From Channa striata (taxonomy: Eukaryota > Chordata > Actinopteri > Anabantiformes > Channidae), in the NCBI GenBank assembly GCA_033026295.1, contig CM065189.1, forward strand, positions 14,922,203 through 14,986,202: 64,000 nucleotides of DNA, written 5' to 3'. Made by a program: the position numbers and the translations under genes. This document shows, one piece after another, positions 23,795-35,733 of the stretch. The notes below the pieces were generated by a model. That model was not told the origin of the DNA, did not search any database, and worked only from the letters and a program-made list of their open reading frames with translations. Position 1 is the stretch's first letter; each line of letters begins with the position of its first letter.

Positions 23795-23885
23795 ACCCTT
23801 AACTTAGATTTTATTGCTTGCCTGTACCTCACTTGTAGGTTGCTTTGGATAAAAGCATCTGCCAAATGACTAAATGTAAAATGTA
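23795..23885 (-). repeat. Short dispersed repeat (TTTATCCAAAGCRACTTACA family)
   Basis: Minus strand carries TTTAGTCATTTGGCAGATGC and TTTTATCCAAAGCAACCTAC, a very common teleost repeat motif. Further copies lie at 24318-24385 and 42335-42410. Confidence 0.75.
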
Positions 23886-24314
23886 CATTTAAAAGCTAGG
23901 CACAAACTGGGGTCAGAATCCACGTAGCAAGGGAGGCCATGCAAACTGAACACATAAGTAATTAAGGCTTCAGCAGTCTGTTTCCCAGAAGGTAGGGCTG
24001 GAAGGGGAATTACATTTTAGAAAATTTGTCAGTGCTGGTGAGTATTACTGTGTTACCCTGGGATGGAGAAAGACCGGTGGCAAAATGAGACCATGGACGT
24101 TTTAGGATTGGCAGAGGATGCAAGAGTCCCGCAGGGGGGGTGGTGACCGGAATTGGACTGAGAACAGATGGGGCAAGCTAAGACAAACTCACGAGTGACC
24201 GAGGGCCACCAGAACCGTTGGCACACAATGAACAGAGTGTGTGACATGCCAGGGTGACAGAACACACGCGAAGCATGACACCAATTCAGCACCTTAGATC
24301 TAAGTTCCTGAGGT

Positions 24315-24480
24315 ACAAATACATTTACATTTACATTTAGCCATATAGCAGACACTTTTATCCAAAGCAACTTACAGGGTAATTTGGTACACACATACAC
24401 ACTGGCGATGGCTGCCACACAGGGTGCTCATCTGACCCACTGGGAGCAACTAGGCAGCAGCAAGCAGGGCTCGGGTAAAC
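24315..24480 (+). repeat. Short dispersed repeat, same family, inserted in Gypsy B integrase
   Basis: ACATTTACATTTAGCCATAT and CTTTTATCCAAAGCAACTTA, followed by a tail related to the 14.4 and 51.3 kb repeats (CCACTGGGAGCAACTAGG). Confidence 0.75.
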
Positions 24481-27019
24481 TTTTCTTCAATGTCAAGCCT
24501 TGTAAGTGCTAACTGAAAAGATTGGGGAAGAATAAACTCAGGTTCTGTGGAGTCAGGCAAAGGGCTGAACAGGCGGGATAAAGTGTCAGCTTTGCTATTT
24601 TTGTGCCCGGGACGGTAAGACAGGGAAAACTGAAACCTATTGAAGAAGAGGGAACAACAAGCTTGTTGGGGGTTTAGTCTCTTGGCTGTTTAAAGGTTCT
24701 CTAAGTTCTAGTGGTCAAGGAATACAACAAAAGGGAATTTAGCCCCCTCCAGCCAATGTCTCCACACCTCCAAAGCCAGTTTAACCGCTAGGAGGAAACA
24801 AGAACAAGGCAGAGGGGTGAAGCTTGTGATCATTCACATACTGTCTCTCAGGATCAGGGAGAGTCAGTATAGGAACTGAGGAGAACAAATATTTCAGCCG
24901 GAGAAAGGCCTTATTGGCCTCCAAACTCCATGAGAACACTCTTTTAGTAGAGGTGAGTTATTGTAGAGGGGCAGAGATATTGCTGTAACCCGTAATGAAT
25001 TGTCGGTAAAAACTTGCAAAACCAAGGAAACGCTGCAACAGTTTACGATTCTCAGGAACAGGCCAGTCCCTCACTGCACCCAGCTTCCAAGAATTCATCT
25101 CCACACTACCCGGGGAAATGATGTATCCCAGGAAGGACACAGAGGATGAGTGGAAGACACACTTCTCCGCATTGACAAAGAGATTGTTCTGATAAAGCCG
25201 GTGTAATGCTTGGCGGTTGTTGTAACGTGCTCGGTTTTAGAGCTGGAGAAAATCAGTAAATCATCTAGGGAGACAAATACAAATCTGTTCAACATATCTC
25301 GCAAAACATCATAAACCAAGTTCTGAAACACCGCGGGCACATTTGTCAAACTGAAAGGCATAACCACATATTCAAAGTGCCTGCCTGCGTGTAAAACGCA
25401 GTCTTCCACTCATCCCCCTCACGGATGCGGACCAGATAGTAATCATTTCTGAGATCTGGTGGCGCCTTGCAGACGTTCAAAAGCTGATGAAATGAGGGGA
25501 AATGGATAACGATTTCGGACTGTGATCTGATTCAAACCACGGTAATCGATGCAGGGCCGAAGCAATCTGTCTTTCTTGCCCACAAAAAGGAATTTCGCCC
25601 CTGCAGGTGAAGAGGAAGGACAGATGAGTCCAGCCACCAGGGATACGGTAATGTATTTAGCCATTGCCTCTCGTTCAGGACCGGAGAGGTACCCGGAAGT
25701 AATTCAGTGGCGCAATCATAGGGACGATGGGGAGGCTTTACTCTTACTAAATACTGACTTGAGATCATGATATTGTTGTGGAATTTCTGAAAGATCAACT
25801 TCATCTACCTGTGGGTCCTTGGAATGGATCATGGATTCAGGGGCTTGACGGAGACAGAGACTGGAACACGAAGGACCCCCAACTCACCACTCTCCCCTCA
25901 AGCCAATCTATGTGGGGGTTATGACGTGCTAACCAGGTGGAACCGAGGATAAGTTGCTGCTGGGGTGAATGGATGACCTGAAAAGTTGTCTGTTCATAAT
26001 GGTTTTCAATGTGCAGAGTGAAAGGAGCAGTCTGCAGGGCCCTAGGGTTGAGTACATGACCATCCAGCGCACGGATAACAACTGGCCTGGAGTGGAGGTT
26101 AAGGGGAATACCCAACTCCCGCGCTAAACCCTCACCGATAAACTCAGAATCAGCTTCGGAATCAAGGAGTGCAGTGAGTGGAACCGTCCTGTCTTAAGTT
26201 GCAGCATCACCTGGAAATTAAGACAATAGGCGGAGGGTAAGATGGTACAAGAATGGCTCAGCAATTTTCCCTCCACTCTTGCTGAGCCTTGCATTGTAAC
26301 GGGCACAATTTTATTTTATGGTCAGAGAGGCCACAGTAAAGGCAAAGCACACAGCGGAACCTCCGTTCATCCTCATCCGGCGTCAGGTGCGCCGTCGTTC
26401 ACAGAGAGCCAACTCGATCTTTGAGGGTCTCAGTAAGACCCTGATAAAACCTTTCCCTCAACGCCGGTTCATTCCAGATGCTTTCTGCAGCCAGCGTTCT
26501 AAACTGAACCGTATATTCGGCTACTGAATTGACCCCTGCGACAATCTAGAGAGGGTGAGAGGCGTCACTGGAAGCCTTAGTGGGACCAAAAACTCTCAGG
26601 AGTTCCTGAGAGAACAGCTCAAAGGTGGAGATGGAGAGCAAACCCCTCTCCCACTGCGCCGTTCCCCACATGCCAGCCCTCCCCTTGAGGAGGGATACAG
26701 CGTAGGCCACACAGGAGTCATCTGTGGGGAAGGTGGAGGGTCTGATTTTAAATAACAATTTACACTTCATAATGAAGGCTTTGCAATACTTGGGATTACC
26801 GAAGAAGAGCTTGGGTGGAGACACTTATGGTTCCCAGAGAGGAGGAGCAGAGGCTGCTGAGGAGGAGGCCAAAGATAACCGGGCAAAAACTTGTGACATG
26901 GCATCTAATGGAGACTGGAATTGGGCCTGCTGGGTGTCAAGCTGGGTGAGCGTGCTCTCCACCCTGGATTTCCATTCACTTGTACCTGCCGGGTTCATAT
27001 TGTGGCCAGATTATACTTT

Positions 27020-27717
27020 AACAGTCGTAATTTAGGAGGACCCAAGAACACAGGGGAGCAAGTGAAAAGGAGAAAAAAAATAATTTATTGATTATTGTAA
27101 CATTGAGGAGAGTAGGGGTAGGTGATTCGATCGCAGGGAGATACTCGGAAGTGTGGGAGAGATGGTCTGGATCTGAGGAGGAGAAAGAGGTAAGTTAAAA
27201 TGGTAAGTACTGGTGAAATTGACCAAGTGAGGAGTCTTACTGTTGGAGTAGGGCCGTGGAAGTTGAGGAGCAGGACTTGAGCGGGTGAAAACGATCCTTC
27301 AGATGAAGGGGCAGGAAAACAAAAAACGGCTGCAGCTTGCAAGGAAAAAATTAGCAAAAACCAACAAGAAACAAAGTACAAAGAAAACAAAGTATCAACA
27401 GAAATTACCAGAGCTCCAAAAAAGCAAAGCACTCCGTTGATTTCAAAAAACTGGAGAAAAATCAGCAAGCATTTGGCCAGAAGAAACTTCACAGGTTGCT
27501 CTTAGAATAGGAGCAGGAGAAAACTCGAAACCCAGGGCATAAGAAAAACAAGAAAGACTGACAGAGTGAGTTTCAACTATAATCTGGCACGGAAAGACAG
27601 GAGAGAGGAGTATAAGAAGGGAGAGGCACAGGTGAGGCAAATGAGCGCTAATGAGCACGGCAGGGAGAGGGAGAGCCGGTTACCAGGGCAACACGAATCA
27701 GCATCAGCACCGTAACA
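27020..27717 (-). repeat. 5' LTR of Gypsy B
   Basis: Minus strand starts TGTTACGGTGCTGATGC at 27717 and ends near 27020. It is followed by a segment with ATAATCTGGCCAC, the likely priming region, and then the gag leader. A TTATA-like promoter (CTTCTTATACTCC) lies near 27610 and is a plausible LTR promoter. Confidence 0.65.
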
Positions 27718-27739
27718 CATTCCTCAAGTCATTACACAC

Positions 27740-28110
27740 AGATTTTACTTTAAGAAATACTGTCAGGATTCTCAAGCAGATCACAGGGGTGTTGGGTCTT
27801 AAACAGGTGGCAGTTGCACAAATCTGTTATAATCACAACTTTAAACCTGGTCAAATGGAAGCTGTTTTTCGTTTAGGGCCGAGATGGGAGTACAGACAAT
27901 TAACAATCTGTACATAAACAACAAAACGGAACATAACCTTACAGTAACTTCTTTCGTTACTTAAAAGTTAGTCACTTTATTAAGCTGTCCCTTGTTTAGT
28001 ATGAGACTCTTCCTGTTCAACATGCATTTTACGATCATGTGTCACAAGTCCCCACCTCTAAACACCTAATATCAAAATATTTGAACCTGTTTGTACAGCC
28101 CATTTCATCT
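27740..28110. other. No gene recognised
   Basis: Only short frames; no motif. Confidence 0.5.
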
Positions 28111-28121
28111 GAACGCTGTAA

Positions 28122-28220
28122 GAAGAAGAAGAACAATAACAACCTTTATTCGTCACTTCAGTCACATATACATTTGCACATATATGTTACAGTGAAATTT
28201 ACTCCTGCATATTTAACCCA
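28122..28220 (-). repeat. LINE/SINE 3' tail, second copy
   Basis: The stretch TTTATTCGTCACTTCAGTCA with the following CATATACATTTGCACATA matches the repeat at 13088-13180; it ends in an AAGAAGAAGAA simple tail. Confidence 0.65.
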
Positions 28221-28254
28221 CCCCTATTGAGGGGGTAGAACGCTTGGTGTAAAG

Positions 28255-29125
28255 AAATTGGACAAGAAATTACAATGGCGCTTTGGGAAAAGGGTCTGGA
28301 GACGGTTCCATTAATGCTACACTTTAACTCATACAGATTAAATCTGTCCAAAAACAAATTAAATAGGATGTTTCCAGCAGTTTCAGCTGCTTGTGACAAC
28401 TGTAAATGTGAAGAGGGAACTTTATATAACTTGTACTGGTCATGTTCACAGCTACAAACATTCTGGAAGGATATATTTGATACATATAGCACAGCATATG
28501 AGAGGAGTCCCCTATGAGTCCCTTATGGCTTAACAACACGATTGCCTGTTTAGAGAGATCATATATTCTTTATCTGTTTCCTGCGATAAAGTTGTTAAAA
28601 TCTGGGGGCCCTTCACTGATCATATCACACAGTTATAAGACCGTCCCACCCATTTTTTCTTTGTTTGTTTTTTGGATTTTTTTTAATTTAATATCATTAT
28701 TACAAGCAAATAAATTTTATTATTATTAGTTTTAGTATTATGAATGCATGTATGGACTATTGCACCCTCTGGACCTTTCAGTATTTATTTTTTGCTCCAA
28801 ATACTTTATTTTAATATTTATTTTAATATTGAATTCTTAAATATCCTCAGTATGGTTAACCCTTTCACTTGACCTGCTACCTTATCTACCTCAGAGGTGG
28901 TTGTATGGTGCTAACCCGTGGACTTTTACTCTTTTACAATAAGGACAATCTTGCAATCGTTAACATGTTTTTTAAGGAAGACTACTTCTGGCAATTTGTT
29001 GTGTTTTGTTTTTGTTTATTTGTTAATTTTTATCTTGTGAGCTGTGGATTTTAATGGCTGTTTTGTTGTCTTTATCCGTTTGAAGATTTGTAAAGTGTTC
29101 TAAATAAAATACAAAAAAACAAACA
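28255..29125 (+). mobile_element. L1-like LINE, 3' end
   Basis: The frame 28275-28517 reads CDNCKCEEGTLYNLYWSC and a following QTFWKDIF, the Cys-rich C-terminal region of L1/Tx1-type ORF2. It is broken by frameshifts after 28510. An A-rich end with CTAAATAAAATAC at about 29099-29111 marks the 3' terminus. Confidence 0.7.
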
Positions 29126-30290
29126 AACATGAAATAACCAACAAAGTAAACAGATGAATGAGATGAGCATCAATAAAGAAAGCTGTGGTGATTTAGACGA
29201 GGATAAAGGAAACAGTTAATACTCACCTCTAAGTAACGGGAAAAATACTCAATTTCGCTTGCGGCTATATTTGGACACTAGCCTCTCATAGAAATAAGAG
29301 AAACCTTTGCCTTGCGTTGGAGCTGCAGGAGGTGCCACCTTGGTTCAGGTAAACGAGGATCGTCGAGTTGCTCACAGTAGGGCCTTGGTCAGTTTGCAGG
29401 CGCAAGTTTGCAGTATCTGAACAACAGGCCATATGAAGCCAACCTGTTTTGGAGTCCGAATGAGTGTACATTCCAAACTTTATTTCTGTCCTGTTAATTC
29501 CTTTCTGGGTCTGGTAGATGGTAATGATGGGGGGAGTCTTTACTAATTATGTGAGTGCTAGACAGCAAATGTTAATTCACAGCCCTTAATGTGGATCCAG
29601 ACCTGAAACTAGATGTGGTTTGTTGTTCTTAACTCACATTCTCCTGCATTTGAAGAAAAAGATTTTGGTTGTCTTTATCCTGGGGGGAGTAATGACGGGT
29701 TATATTTGACAGAAGGAATGCAGTTCTGTTTCCACATTACATCCCTTTTGTTAGTAATATGAATGCTACATGCAGATCTGCTTGTAACTGAAAATACCTG
29801 CACAAACTTAAGGAAAGGAGAGCATGAAAACATGATTCTAAGACATTTCATTCAGCCACAGTCAATGCATGTAGTTTCATCATAATATTATGCTCCCAGT
29901 CACCTTTTCTCACACTGTAAAAACTGACAAGTTAATTGAACTGCAAACCTACATTGCTTTTAAAACGCATGCACTTCCCTAAATTGTTTATCGTTTAACA
30001 TTGAATCATGGTCAATGAAACTTGGCTTTTTTTGGGAAAACAAACAAAAAACAAACAAACAGACAGATCTGACAGAATGTCTGATTGGTGATATTGTGGA
30101 ACTCCAGAGCTGCATAGACAACAAAAGCACAGGTTAGAAAGATAAACTGACAGATTGTTTACACATTTGTAACAGAAAAAACGTATTATTTGGACAATGT
30201 CATATAAGGACACATACTGTACATTTTTGGCTCCTCAATTTAGACTTTTTTATTCTATCTTTTACTCATTTGTGCTTCACAAAACAGTGC
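29126..30290. other. No gene recognised
   Basis: Frames at 29286-29471 (minus) and 29995-30213 (minus) have no recognisable family. AAAC-rich tract at 30040-30062. Confidence 0.5.
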
Positions 30291-31023
30291 AGGCCATCTG
30301 TCTTTCAGCAATGGGAGGAGCTGAATTCACAATTTCTTTACACCTGACTGCAAACGTCTGCTGCACATGTTGACGGATGAGAATCGTGAGTCTTTCTGCT
30401 GATGTCGTCTTGAACTGCTCCACCATTTCAATCCTCTCGGTCTCTAGAGTGTCCCAGTTTCTCCATGCGGATAATTGGGAAGGAAGTTGACTTCCCTTCT
30501 TCTGGGTCTTTTGATTTTCGCCCTGGATGCAACACCCTCAGGATTAGTCCTGCTGGGCTTTCCTGCATTCACTGCCACATCCTTTAAGCCAGCTTTGCTC
30601 AGTTTGGTTCTGCAGTTGCCCATTTTAAAGCACAGACAGTTCGTCCAACCCTGTTTTGGAGCCAGTTTATTTCAGACAGCGATGTTTGGTTATAAGAGCC
30701 TCTGCAGCCTTGCCAATCTCTTTGCTACTATGATCTGCTTTATGCTTATACATTTCAGCAGCCAATACACGAAGTATATTATGTTTTCGATCCCTGGTTA
30801 ACCTGATAATTTCCCCCTCTTTCACAAAAGCAGAGTTCACCTCTCTTAGAGTATTCCTCACCTCATATGAAAAAAACGGAGTCACAAAGATCTCTTGCCA
30901 TCGGCAAAGGGGCTCTGGTGAATCTGTAGTATCAAACAGTAATAATGTGTCCTCTGTGCTGGTTGAACTCCGATCTGAATCCATTAATCTTACAATCTTA
31001 ATAGCCAGATAATAACAAGTCAA
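30290..31023 (-). pseudogene. Decayed SAMD3-like (multi-copy fish family) frame
   Basis: Minus frame 31023-30667 has SPEPLCRWQEIFVTPFFSYEV, a REVNSAF/RDRKHNILRVLAAEMY segment and GKAAEALITKHRCL. It is followed by a stop and, in the next frame, by NCRTKLSKAGLKDVAVNAGK and a KRPRRREVNFLP-like block (about 30640-30480). These match my memory of a multi-copy fish family annotated as sterile alpha motif domain-containing 3-like; the SAM domain itself is not visible. At least one stop and one frameshift break it. It may be transposon-derived. Function unknown. Confidence 0.55.
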
Positions 31024-31099
31024 CAGGGGCTCAAGGATGATCCACTACCTTTTATTAGTGGTGGACAACACTCAAGATTCCGTGGCTGGAAAAGTCCCA

Positions 31100-33830
31100 T
31101 AATGCAGCCTTAAAATGAAGATGAGGACAAAATTTTTTTAGTTACTTTTGAAAGAATTGCTCATGATTGTCAGTGGCCTCAGTATGAGTGGGCTCTTAAT
31201 CTTGCTCCATTGCTTACTGGTAAAGCCCGTGCGTCATATGTGTCTATGGACATTGATGACACAATTGAAGATGTATAAGTAAAATGTGCTGTTTTACAAA
31301 AATTTGAAATACGTGGGGAGACTTATTGAGCAAGGTTCCGTTCCAGTGTGATGGGAGAAGAGGAAACCCCCAGAGAGTTGCAGGTCAGGAACTACATGTG
31401 TTATGCTCCCCAGTTATCTACCATTGAGTTAGTGAATGATGAACTGTGTGAGGAGCTTACAATACGTTTTTATGAAGGATAGATCAAGTGTAGCTTTCCT
31501 AGACTCCGGTAGTAATCCCACTTTAATTAGACAGGACAGTGTTACTTTTAGTGGAGGAAGAGTTGATGTGTTCTGAATTCAAAGTGATAAAGTAAGATAT
31601 CCCATAGCTGAGGTAACTATTCAGGTTGAAGGTAAATATTATTCACTCTCATTAGGAGTTCATGAGCAGCTTCCCTATCAGATTGTGTTAGGTAGTGATC
31701 TCACAATTTTAGCTGAGCTTATGGCCTAGTAGTCTTCTCACTTTGAGGATAGCTGCATCGGTGAGAGCTTGTTAGCTATTACTAGGTCCAATAATAAACA
31801 GAAACAGGCTAGCTTAGCAACAGGGTGGGAGGAGTTACCTTCCACCAATGAAGAGCTATCTGTCATTGACAATAACAGACGGTGTAAGAGGAAGAAAAGC
31901 AGGAGACAGAGGAGGTAAGACAAAGTTAGAGGAAAAAAATAAGTGAGTAAGTGGTTGAACCAGTAGATTCTGAGTGTTTTGCCATTTCTAGGATCCCTCT
32001 CTTTTAGTTTTATTTACCGAGTGTATGCGTGAATCAACTAAAGTGACAATGGAAAGGAAGTGTTCGTGGTGAAGGGCAACAAACTGTATCACCATGATCA
32101 GATAGGTGACTAGTTGGTTATTCCCCAGAGTTTGAGGCCCACAGTTCTCAACCTGAGTCACTCCACCCCTTGGGCAGGACACTTAGGGCAAGCAGTGACA
32201 GTGAAGTATTGTCAGTTTTGTCCAGAATGCCAGTTAATTGCTCCAGGCAGGAAAGGCCCCTCTTGTTAGTATGCTGACGATTGATATCCCCTTTTCTCAC
32301 ATTGCCATGGACATTGTGTCATGGAAAAAATATTGACAACTACTGGTTCCAGACACCTCGGGTGTAGTCAATAAGAAGCTTGCATCCAGGATGTCTTTTA
32401 AGGGTTTAAGGTTTTTTTTACAGAGTTTCATCCCCTGTCTAGTGCCGTTCTGAGGACTGATACATCACGCTTTATACGCCTCTGTTGCTGGGCAAAACAT
32501 TCCCATCATCAGGCTCCCAACATTCCCACATGTAGGTGGTATGTCTCCAGGTCACTATAGTTTACTGTTAGATAGCAGACAACCTTGGGACGGTTTTGCA
32601 GACACTTCTCAAGACAAAAACATGCATGAGATAAAGGATGCTATGTCTCAACATTCTTCGTAACAACACTGAATATCATTTGACTTTACAACTAAGCATA
32701 AGCATTCAAATTTAATCACTCTTAATTTTTCCATCACACATTGTAGGCCCTTTAAAAAGGAGTAGTGTAGGACACAAGTACATATTGGTAGTCTGTGATT
32801 ATGCAACAAGATACCCTCAAGCACAACAATGACAGAAACAAAGTTATGACAAGACTTCAAGTAGAAGTCCATCAAGACACTGGAGGGAACAAAGGGGGGC
32901 GGCACCCATTTACTTCCTTATTTTATACTATTTGCTGTCATTATTGATTTAATGGGCTAAGACCAAGTAAGTGGGGGTGTACGAGCCAACGATAACTTTC
33001 TCAATTGTTTGTTTACTGCTTATATTTTTTCTGCAGTTATGCTGTTTCTTAGTAAGATAGATAATTAGTAGCTAATGTATGTACGACATCAGATAGTGCC
33101 TTCTAAGCCTGCAAGTAATGGTCAAGGAAACCAATGTTCTTTTTGTGGTTATTAGAAGCGGACTGGAGCAGCAAGTCATTAGACCAGTGTTAGGCTATGG
33201 AGGCACACAGTTTTCTTACCGTGCTCAGTGCAGTTTAGGTATTGTATCAGCGTGATTATAGAACTGTTGTTATTAGCTGTACTGAAGAACACAGAAGTTC
33301 CCTAAATCTGCAACGTTTTTTATAAGACATCGATCTCTGGAGTGGATCTTTTTTGGACCATCGGACCTGCGTAAGGCGGCCTCTACAGGGGGAATGGAGT
33401 TGAGTTTAAGGCTTTTTTGTGTTGTATGTTTAAAGCAATTGTGCAATCTAGATGGAATTGCATTTGTTTGAATGTCTATTGATAAAAGTAGTAACTTTGT
33501 ATGACTTTTGTCAACTTTTAAGAAAAAGGTAAAGGTGTAAAGCCCTATGAAGAAATAGTTCTCCCTTAGAGTAGACTAGAGCTCAATAGAGGAGGGTGTT
33601 TAAGAAGTAGCTCAGGGTGAGCTGAGAGACTAGGGAGTGCAGCTGTGTGCACACTGTGGATTTGAATTCGGATTTTTTTTCTTTCGTTGTTTGTTATTAA
33701 TTAGGTTTTTTGGTTCATTTGTATAATTGTTGGGATATGTGTAGCATGGTGACTGTCCTGTAAATAAAATGCTCTCTTCTGTGAACGGATAAAGCTTCCT
33801 GAGTCACCTTCGACATCACACTACAACAGT
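31100..33830 (+). mobile_element. Gypsy relic C: gag, protease and integrase fragments, LTR-like end
   Basis: All frames are broken. At 31130-31410 there is a gag segment (AHDCQWPQYEW, APLLTGKARASY, ETPRELQ). At 31485-31730 a protease has the DSGSN site and ends with a LPYQIVLGSDL motif, similar to the 4.75-kb fragment. At about 32205-32330 and 32780-32830 integrase motifs appear (CPECQLIAPGRKGP, and VCDYATRYPQA in separate blocks). The RT is missing. The 33540-33830 part has LTR features including CCTGTAAATAAAATGC (about 33757). Confidence 0.65.
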
Positions 33831-33960
33831 CATCCATGTAGGCGAAGTAATAAGTCAGGGTTAGCTTATTTTTCCCCTCAAATATGAGGGCATTCACAGT
33901 CTCAGGACGAGAGGGTAAAGTTAACCTCTCAGCATTGACATGATCAAGCACATATCTCAC
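33831..33960 (-). other. Short conserved-looking open frame, unrecognised
   Basis: Minus strand reads VRYVLDHVNAERLTLPSRPE and then ALIFEGKNKLTLTYYFAYMD with a GTAG-like edge at the end. It looks like an exon or a piece of a decayed transposon gene, possibly related to the SAMD3-like family, but I cannot name it. Confidence 0.3.
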
Positions 33961-35235
33961 CTAGTAATAAAGTTTCAACATAATTCCAGTTCCACAAATG
34001 TATTAGGATTGCAGGCATTGAACAAGAAGAAACAAGATTCATATCAATTAATTGTATTAATGTAATGTTTTCCGTCTCCACAGTTTTACAACCCTCAAAA
34101 CTGTTTGAGTAACACTGAAGTTGGAAGCCCTGAATAATTTAGCAGTGAATGGAATGGAGTCTTGGATACCTAAGACAATTATCTATCAGCACAGAAAGTT
34201 ATTAGAACACTCTCCACATGAAAGGCATCAAAGGCTCCCATAGAGCTTAATGCAAAATAAAAATAAAATATTTATATAAATAATTCTGCATTAGCTATCA
34301 GCAAACAAATAAATAGGCACCATCTCGACACGTTTTTTCAACACAGGGTTGGAACAAGCATTCGCTGTTGTGAGTATGGAAGCCTGCAGATTTGCGGCGT
34401 GTCGACACTAAACCTTTTTGAATTGAAAAGACAAAACAAAAAGTATTTTGCATTATCATAATGTCGGAACTCCCCAGCAGGCAGCGCTGCACTTCGATCG
34501 CTGCTTGCAGCCTTTGGAGCCCCGCGCTAACCCCTCTTGCCTCAAGGCTGGGCAATTTTATGTTGGCTTATTTATTTGTATGGTTTACTGGGTTATAACA
34601 TAACTCCTCCCAGGGGATTTGACACGTTCATATCATTTTTATAATTCAATATTTGACACTATTTTTTTAAATTATTCAAAGATTTACATTATGTCACGAC
34701 CGATTGAGCTATCTATATATTTTTATTTATATATATTATCTCAAAACAATTTAATAATACATTTTTAAAAATAATCCATATCTTGATGCCATCATAGTGG
34801 TTGGACAACACCCATTCTTTTCTAATTTGGATTCATCCTTCCCTGTCCTTGAACACCTGTCCAGTCAGGTTTTATCTAGTAATCAACAGCTCTGGGGTTA
34901 GTTACAGATCACTCTCTTCACTGAACTTTTTACCTTCTATCTCACTTTGCATACCGGTTATCATTTCTATGACTCAGAGCCTTCTCTCAGCCTGTACTGC
35001 ACAGAAAGAAACGGCTGCATATGCCAGTGCACTTTAATATGGGACAGTGTTTTACGTACCAAAAGATGACAATCATGTAGTATATGGGACAGGGGGCACT
35101 GTAATTGTATTAGATAAATCGAATAATCAAATCAATAATAATAATAATGATAATAACATTAATAACAAGATAAACAAGCTAATGCAGGCTCACTGTTGGT
35201 GTATTCCTTGCAACCGTTAACAGAAGAATGAATCG
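33961..35235. other. No gene recognised
   Basis: AT-rich; frames at 34298-34555 (minus) and 34801-35037 have no family support. An (ATA)-rich tract lies near 35136-35165. Confidence 0.5.
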
Positions 35236-35236
35236 A

Positions 35237-35300
35237 AGAATTGATTGATAAGGTAAGACTTTATTCATCCCACAGTGAGGAAATTCTTGTGGGATTGAGT
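35237..35300 (-). repeat. LINE 3' tail; may supply a poly(A) signal to the CRAT-like gene
   Basis: Minus strand reads TCACTGTGGGATGAATAAAG then TCTTACCTTATC, the same tail as 22787-22825. Its AATAAA at 35265-35260 lies about 245 bases after the CRAT-like stop codon on the same strand, and no nearer canonical signal is evident. Confidence 0.5.
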
Positions 35301-35508
35301 TTATTAACTCAAAAGGATTGGTGACAGCAAAATGAACTGCTGATGTACAGAAATTGCTGTTACGTAATTCTACTGCATCATTTTATCAATGACAGTTATA
35401 TATTTAGACTGAATGTAAGACTTCTAAATTCTTCAAATTAGTTTTTCATTTTCAAAGACAGTCTATAAAAGTTAACACAAAATATTAACAATTCCTAATA
35501 ATTTTTCT

Positions 35509-35733
35509 TCACAGTTTGTATGTTGAATTTTGTTCCAGAAGGCTCCTCATGTCCAGCAGTGCATCCTTCATGGCTTGGATGAGAATAGTTGGATTTTTTC
35601 TTTCGCAGGCATTTGAAGGTTCTAAACAGGCCACTGTACAGTCAATATAATTAGACATAATACCGTAGCTCACATCATATGTTCCAGGTTCTTCAGGGCC
35701 AACGCATGTTAGACAGCCAGTCTTGGATGTTAT
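35509..35733 (-). CDS. CRAT-like last exon
   Basis: Acceptor TTTTCTTCTTAAG; stop TGA at 35511-35509. Encodes SKTGCLTCVGPEEPGTYDVS to DALLDMRSLLEQN and a YKL end. FFGP of CRAT is CVGP here, so Phe566 is Val. Confidence 0.88.
   Translation of the reverse strand: MTSKTGCLTCVGPEEPGTYDVSYGIMSNYIDCTVACLEPSNACERKNPTILIQAMKDALLDMRSLLEQNSTYKL

Larger units (their letters stand above)
23591..27717 (-). mobile_element. Gypsy chromovirus B, degenerate, minus strand, 3' part missing
   Basis: Same family as element A, opposite orientation. From the right: LTR 27717 to about 27020, then gag N-terminal region (26824-26546, LLKGRAGMWG), protease-like region (26115-25837, LILGSTWLARHNP), RT in pieces (25664-25443 and 25409-24958) with GPASI/CIDYRGLN and a YLDD site degraded to SLDD. 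RNase H follows (about 24900-24600), then integrase pieces (24418-24053 and 23774-23590). Small repeats (23795-23885, 24315-24480) are inserted in the integrase. It ends in integrase, fused to an L2-like fragment. Many stops and frameshifts; inactive. Confidence 0.88.
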
